DNA from: Georgenia sp. EYE_87
GTDB taxonomy: Bacteria; Actinomycetota; Actinomycetes; Actinomycetales; Actinomycetaceae
Assembly (NCBI RefSeq): GCF_023148685.1
Contig: NZ_JAHXNL010000004.1
Location: 134,594-198,593, forward strand
Reading direction: 5' to 3'
DNA: 64,000 nt
A program made the position numbers and the translations under genes. The notes under the pieces are model-generated. The model saw only the letters and a program-made list of their open reading frames with translations. It was not told the DNA's origin and ran no database searches. Of this stretch, positions 59,837-64,000 are shown in pieces (positions within the stretch are counted from its first letter, which is position 1; each line of letters starts with the position of its first letter).

Positions 59837-61165
59837 GTGACCGCACCGCAGGGCGTCCGGGCCGGACGCGCGCACGACCTCGACCGCGCACACGTCTTCC
59901 ACTCCTGGTCGGCGCAGGCGGCGCTGGACCCGATGACCATCGTCACCGGCCACGGGTGCGAGGTGGTGGACGAGGAGGGCCGGTCCTACCTCGACTTCTC
60001 CTCCCAGCTGGTCAACCTCAACATCGGCCACCAGCACCCGAGGGTGGTCGCGGCGATCCGGGAGCAGGCGGAGCTGCTGGCGACCGTGGCGCCGGTCTAC
60101 GCCAACCTCGCCCGCGGCGAGGCGGCCGAGCGGATCCTCTCCCACGCGCCGGAGGGGTTCACCAAGGTCTTCTTCACCAACGGCGGCGCGGACGCGAACG
60201 AGAACGCCATCCGGATGGCCCGGCTGCACACCGGCCGGGAGAAGGTGATCTCCTTCTACCGCTCGTACCACGGGAACACCGGCGCCGCGATCGTGGCGAC
60301 CGGGGACTGGCGGCGCGTCCCCAACGAGTACGCGCGCGGGCACGTGCACGTCTTCGGCCCGTTCCTCTACCGCTCGGAGTTCTGGGCGACCACCGAGGCC
60401 CAGGAGTGCGAGCGGGCCCTGCGCCACCTGGAGCGGGTCATCCAGGCGGAGGGGCCGAGCTCGGTCGCGGCGATCCTCATCGAGACCGTGGTGGGCACCG
60501 GTGGGATCCTGGTGCCGCCGCCGGGCTACCTCGCCGGCGTACGCGCGATCGCCGACCGGTACGGGGTGGTGCTCATCCTGGACGAGGTCATGGCCGGCTT
60601 CGGGCGGACCGGCTCCTGGTTCGCCCTCGACCAGCACGACGTCGTGCCCCACCTCATCACCTTCGCCAAGGGGGTGAACTCGGGGTACGTCCCGGCCGGC
60701 GGGGTCATCATCAGCGCGGAGATCGCCGAGACCTTCGACGACCGGGTCTTCCCCGGGGGCCTGACCTACTCGGGCCACCCGCTCGCCATGGCCTCGATCG
60801 TCGCCGCGCTCGACGCGATGGCCGAGGAGGGCGTGGTCGACAACGCCGCCCGCATCGGCGCCGACGTGCTCGGCCCGGGTCTGCGGGCCCTGGCCGGCCG
60901 CCACCCGCTCGTGGGCGAGGTGCGCGGGACCGGGGTGTTCTGGGCGCTCGACCTGGTGCTGGACCGCGCGACCCGCGAGCCCGTCCCGGCCACGGAGGTC
61001 GTGGCGATGCGGGCGGCGCTCGCGGCCCGCGGGCTGCTGACCTTCGTGGCCGAGAACCGGATCCACGTCGTGCCGCCCTGCGTGGTCACCGACGCCGAGG
61101 TGGCGCGGGCGCTGGAGATCTACGACGAGGTGCTCGCCGAGGCCGAGGAGCGCCTGCTCGAGTGA
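59837..61165 (+). CDS. Class III aminotransferase, beta-alanine / aminoisobutyrate type
   Basis: PLP aminotransferase of 442 residues that probably moves the amino group of beta-alanine or 3-aminoisobutyrate to pyruvate or 2-oxoglutarate. Cofactor Lys278 (TFAKGVNSGYVP), Asp249 in ILDEVMAGFGRTG, FTNGGADANENAIRMAR and YHGNTGAA. GTG start with GAAGGA upstream. It follows mmsA by 16 bp and closes the operon. Keto acceptor not known. Confidence 0.92.
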   Translation: MTAPQGVRAGRAHDLDRAHVFHSWSAQAALDPMTIVTGHGCEVVDEEGRSYLDFSSQLVNLNIGHQHPRVVAAIREQAELLATVAPVYANLARGEAAERILSHAPEGFTKVFFTNGGADANENAIRMARLHTGREKVISFYRSYHGNTGAAIVATGDWRRVPNEYARGHVHVFGPFLYRSEFWATTEAQECERALRHLERVIQAEGPSSVAAILIETVVGTGGILVPPPGYLAGVRAIADRYGVVLILDEVMAGFGRTGSWFALDQHDVVPHLITFAKGVNSGYVPAGGVIISAEIAETFDDRVFPGGLTYSGHPLAMASIVAALDAMAEEGVVDNAARIGADVLGPGLRALAGRHPLVGEVRGTGVFWALDLVLDRATREPVPATEVVAMRAALAARGLLTFVAENRIHVVPPCVVTDAEVARALEIYDEVLAEAEERLLE

Positions 61166-61167
61166 GC

Positions 61168-61188
61168 TCCCGGAGCGACGCTCCGGGA
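61168..61188. terminator. Terminator between aminotransferase and endonuclease/phosphatase genes
   Basis: TCCCGGAGCG-A-CGCTCCGGGA, a perfect inverted repeat immediately after the aminotransferase stop, between convergent genes. The effective stem is about 8 bp with a five-base loop. Confidence 0.7.
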
Positions 61189-61202
61189 ACGGCGCGGCGG
61201 GG

Positions 61203-62459
61203 TCAGCGCAGGCCGGGCACCCACAGGTCCACCCACACCGGCCGGTGGTCCGACGTGGGGAAGGGGTAGACGCCCGTCAGCTCGGAGCCGGGCTGGTCGG
61301 CCATCGGCCAGAACACCCGCGAGTCGCGCAGGGGCAGGTTCTTGGACGGCAGGACGTAGTCCACGCGGAGGTTGCCGGGCGCGTCGTCGGCGAAGTCGGC
61401 CGTGTCGAGGGCCGGGTCTCCCTCGTGCCGGTCGTTCGCACCGTTCTGGACGGCGGCAGCCTCGACGGCGCCGTGGGACTCCGGCCGCGGGTCGCGCACC
61501 CGAGGGTGGTTCAGCAGCTGGTCGATCGCTCCGGGGTAGGAGTCGCCGTCGACGGGGTCGGAGTTCTGGTCTCCCACGATCACGAACCGGCTGCCGGGCC
61601 GCAGCCCGCCGGTGGTGCCCTCGTCGTCGTAGATGTAGGCGCTGTCGCGGCGACCGCCGACGTAGTCGGCCCAGAACCGGATCTCGTCGTGGTTGCGCAG
61701 GCCGTTGCGGTCCTCGGGCCCGTCGAACGTCGGCGGCGTGGGGTGCGAGGACAGCACGTGGACCGTGGTGGCGCCGACCTCGACGGGGACGTCCCAGTGG
61801 GACTTGCTGGACAGCCGCAGCTTCTCCAGCTCCTCGGGGCTGTACCAGTCGGCCGGGGCGTCGGTCGCGGGGTCGTCGGGGAGCAGGGCCCCGGGCATGT
61901 CCTTCCACAGGAACTCCTGGAAGGTGCGGGCCCGCTCGGTGTCGATCGGGTAGCGCGAGAGCACCACCATCCCGTACTGCCCGGGGAACGCGCCGAAGCC
62001 GAACGCGTCGTCCGCGGTCCCGGTGCGCCCGTCGTTGTTGAGGTCGGACCCGGAGTCCACGCCGGTGTTCACCGGCTGCGAGTACGCGTACGGGTACTCG
62101 ATCGGCGCCTCGCCGTGCTGGCCCACCTCCAGGTACTGCTCGCGGAAGAGGTCGACCGCCTCGCCGTCGGCGTCGTGGTCGAACTCGTTGAGCAGGACGA
62201 CGTCGGGGCGGACGGTCTGCAGCACCTGGGCGACGGCCCGGGCCTGGGCGTCGTCCCCGCCGTCGAGGTCGTCGACGAGCTCGCCCTCGGCGGGCCGGTT
62301 GAGGGAGACGTTGTAGGTCGCGACCCGCAGCTGGGGCCGCTCGGCCCGGGTGCTCGCACCGGGCCCGCCGTCGGCGGCCGCGGGCGCACCGAGCACCACC
62401 ACGCCGGCCACGGCCGTAGCCGCGGCGGCGAGTCCGCCGGTGAACCGCGATGCACGCAT
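61203..62459 (-). CDS. Secreted endonuclease/exonuclease/phosphatase family protein
   Basis: Metal-dependent hydrolase of 418 residues with a Sec signal peptide (MRASRFTGGLAAAATAVAGV, cleavage after APAAA). Active-site marks: VATYNVSLNRP, VLLNEFDHD, VVLSRYPI, LSSHPTPP, IVGDQNSDP and the final TSDHRPVW. A DLNNDGRTGTADD loop of dockerin or EF-hand type suggests calcium binding. It may degrade DNA or organic phosphate esters outside the cell. TACGGT six bases before the ATG points to a leaderless transcript. Confidence 0.88.
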   Translation of the reverse strand: MRASRFTGGLAAAATAVAGVVVLGAPAAADGGPGASTRAERPQLRVATYNVSLNRPAEGELVDDLDGGDDAQARAVAQVLQTVRPDVVLLNEFDHDADGEAVDLFREQYLEVGQHGEAPIEYPYAYSQPVNTGVDSGSDLNNDGRTGTADDAFGFGAFPGQYGMVVLSRYPIDTERARTFQEFLWKDMPGALLPDDPATDAPADWYSPEELEKLRLSSKSHWDVPVEVGATTVHVLSSHPTPPTFDGPEDRNGLRNHDEIRFWADYVGGRRDSAYIYDDEGTTGGLRPGSRFVIVGDQNSDPVDGDSYPGAIDQLLNHPRVRDPRPESHGAVEAAAVQNGANDRHEGDPALDTADFADDAPGNLRVDYVLPSKNLPLRDSRVFWPMADQPGSELTGVYPFPTSDHRPVWVDLWVPGLR

Positions 62460-62465
62460 GCGTCC

Positions 62466-62471
62466 ACCGTA
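62466..62471 (-). promoter_or_regulatory. -10 box of the leaderless secreted hydrolase gene
   Basis: TACGGT (minus strand) exactly six bases before the ATG at 62459; no ribosome site in between. Confidence 0.5.
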
Positions 62472-62527
62472 ACAACGCCCTCGCCCGGCCGGAAGGGAAT
62501 GTGGACCGCCGGGGACTGGTGGTGGGG

Positions 62528-63343
62528 TCAGCCGGCCGCGATCTGGGCGTCCCGGTCGACGGCGGCCTGGACGCCGCGCACGACGGCGGCGGAGAAGCCC
62601 GCGTCCTCGAGCGCCACCGTGCCGGCGATCGTGGTGCCCCCGGGGGAGGAGACCATGTCGGCCAGCTGCGTCGGCGTCACCCCCTTCTCCAGCAGGGTGC
62701 GGGCCGTCCCGAGCACCGTCTGCGCCGCGATGCGCGTCGCCTGGGCCTTGGGCATGCCGTTGCGCACGGCCGCCCGGGCGAGGGCCTCGACGAAGTAGGC
62801 CGTGTAGGCCGGCGCGGAGCCGGCGATCGCGGCGTAGGCCGGGAAGAGCCGCTCGGGGAGCACGAGCGCGGACCCGACCGTCTCGAAGAGGCCGACGACG
62901 GCGTCCACCTGGTCCTCGGTGGCCGCCGCGTTGCCGCACACCGCGGCCATGCCCGCCCCGACCATGGCGTTGACGTTGGGCATGACCCGCACCACGCTCT
63001 GCCCGGGCACGAGCATCTCGCCGAGCGTGTCCAGGGTGAGGCCGGCCGCGAGGGAGACCACCAGGGAGTCCTGCTCCGCGAGGGTGTCGGCGAGGGGCTC
63101 GAGCACCTCGGCGAACAGGTGCGGCTTGACGGCGACCACCACGACCCCGCCGTGGCCGGTGCGCTCGACCAGCTCGAGGTTGTCGGTCAGGGCGTCCACG
63201 CCGGTCTCCCGGGCCAGCGCCTGGGCGGAGCGGCCGTGCGCGCTGGTCACCGCAAGGTCCTCCGCCGGCACCGTCCCCTCGGCCACGATGCCGCGCACGA
63301 TCGCGCCGGCCATGTTCCCCGCACCGATGAACCCGACCCGCAT
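62528..63343 (-). CDS. proC: Pyrroline-5-carboxylate reductase
   Basis: Last step of proline synthesis, reducing pyrroline-5-carboxylate with NAD(P)H; 271 residues. N-terminal Rossmann motif MRVGFIGAGNMAGAIVRGI, VVVAVKPHLFAEVL, RVMPNVNAMVGAGM and the C-terminal signature SPGGTTIAG. GGAGGAG six bases before the ATG. It is upstream of the secreted hydrolase on the same strand with 68 bp between, and divergent from the small barrel protein. Confidence 0.95.
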   Translation of the reverse strand: MRVGFIGAGNMAGAIVRGIVAEGTVPAEDLAVTSAHGRSAQALARETGVDALTDNLELVERTGHGGVVVVAVKPHLFAEVLEPLADTLAEQDSLVVSLAAGLTLDTLGEMLVPGQSVVRVMPNVNAMVGAGMAAVCGNAAATEDQVDAVVGLFETVGSALVLPERLFPAYAAIAGSAPAYTAYFVEALARAAVRNGMPKAQATRIAAQTVLGTARTLLEKGVTPTQLADMVSSPGGTTIAGTVALEDAGFSAAVVRGVQAAVDRDAQIAAG

Positions 63344-63568
63344 GTCCCGCTCCTCCGCCTCGCCGACGTCTCCGACCGAAAGGGCCAGTATGTCGTTCCG
63401 CGCAGCGTCGTCGCGCCCTCGACCGCAGCTGTCGCAGCCACCACGCCCCGACGCCCCTCGCCGGTGCACGCGCAGGCTTTCGTCGCACTCCTGACGGTCG
63501 TAACATGGAGGAGCCCCCGGCAGGCAGACTCACACAGGCCTCCGCGGCGGCACACGGTGGGAGCGAGC

Positions 63569-63949
63569 ATGGCCGGGTCGGTGGTCTACGTCGACCACTC
63601 CGAGATCGTCGAGGGGAAGGTCGAGGAGCTCAAGACTGCGCTCCGTGAGCTGGCAGAGCTCGTCGAGGCCGAGGAGCCGGGGCTCGTCTCCTACCAGGTC
63701 TTCCTCGACGAGGACGAACGCCATGTCAGCGTCCTCCACGTCCACCACGACGCGGACTCGTTGGCCCGCCACGCGGCGGTGGCCGGTCCGTCCTTCGCGT
63801 CCTTCGTCGGTCTGGTCGAGCTGCGTCGCATCGACCTCTACGGCGACGTCGGACCGGAGCTCGTGGAACGCATGCGTGACAAGGCCAGGCTGCTGGGAAC
63901 AGGGACGGTCGAGGTCCACCCGTTCCACGCCGGGTTCGCGAGGCTGTAG
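63569..63949 (+). CDS. Dimeric alpha/beta-barrel protein, antibiotic-biosynthesis-monooxygenase-like
   Basis: A 126-residue protein with the ABM-type ferredoxin-like fold in one copy: strand GSVVYVDHSEIVEG, helix KVEELKTALRELAELVEAEE, strands LVSYQVFLDEDERHVSVLHVH, and a C-terminal arm ending HPFHAGFARL. It is unlike the 24241 protein in sequence. GGGAG precedes the ATG and TAACAT at 63501-63506 may be the -10 box. Function unknown. The last 51 bp of the window hold nothing I can name. Confidence 0.7.
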   Translation: MAGSVVYVDHSEIVEGKVEELKTALRELAELVEAEEPGLVSYQVFLDEDERHVSVLHVHHDADSLARHAAVAGPSFASFVGLVELRRIDLYGDVGPELVERMRDKARLLGTGTVEVHPFHAGFARL

Positions 63950-64000
63950 GCGGCGCGAGCGCCCAGACCTCCTTTTCGGGTACCTGCCGAGAACCGCGTT

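Overview
The window is 64 kb of very GC-rich DNA from an actinobacterium, most likely of the order Micrococcales. The evidence is GC-rich codon use, a WhiB iron-sulfur regulator, paired clpP1-clpP2 genes, a mycothiol-type DsbA reductase, coenzyme F420 genes, and many GTG starts with 4-base stop/start overlaps. At least a dozen genes have a -10 box only 6-7 bases before the start codon, so leaderless mRNAs look common. No CRISPR array, prophage or transposase is visible.

Layout. 1-6.6 kb: a sugar phosphotransferase region (5' end of ptsI, two EIIB genes, EIIC, EIIA) with malQ and a HAD phosphatase. 6.7-23.1 kb: housekeeping genes, including aminopeptidase N, an M13 metallopeptidase, rpiB, an Eis-like acetyltransferase, a DNA-repair pair (alkyltransferase-like protein plus Nei-type glycosylase), and cysK-cysE behind a cysteine-rich leader peptide. 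23.2-26.3 kb: rpmF, tRNA-Gly, tRNA-Pro and a probable scar of a lost integrated element, then a sodium/proton antiporter. 26.5-33.7 kb: a whiB gene, trigger factor, clpP1, clpP2, clpX, an eRF1-like (Balon/Rv2629-type) protein and chorismate mutase. 33.8-43.6 kb: fadD, valS, a proline iminopeptidase, a PfkB kinase, a GH4 phosphoglucosidase, a flavodoxin-like protein, a 13-bp minisatellite and a cupin.

43.6-50.6 kb carries an F420-dependent dehydrogenase translationally coupled to cofE, an HTTM-DCC membrane fusion with a small partner, and a three-gene ABC importer resembling the proposed F420-0 uptake system. 50.9-61.2 kb is a catabolic operon for dihydropyrimidines or hydantoins: beta-ureidopropionase, dihydropyrimidinase, an LLM-class (F420-type) oxidoreductase, a four-gene ABC importer, CoA-acylating semialdehyde dehydrogenase and a class III aminotransferase. 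Together these can take a dihydropyrimidine through beta-alanine to acetyl-CoA or propionyl-CoA. No ordinary dihydropyrimidine dehydrogenase is present, and the LLM enzyme sits in that place. The window ends with a secreted endonuclease/phosphatase, proC and a small dimeric-barrel protein.
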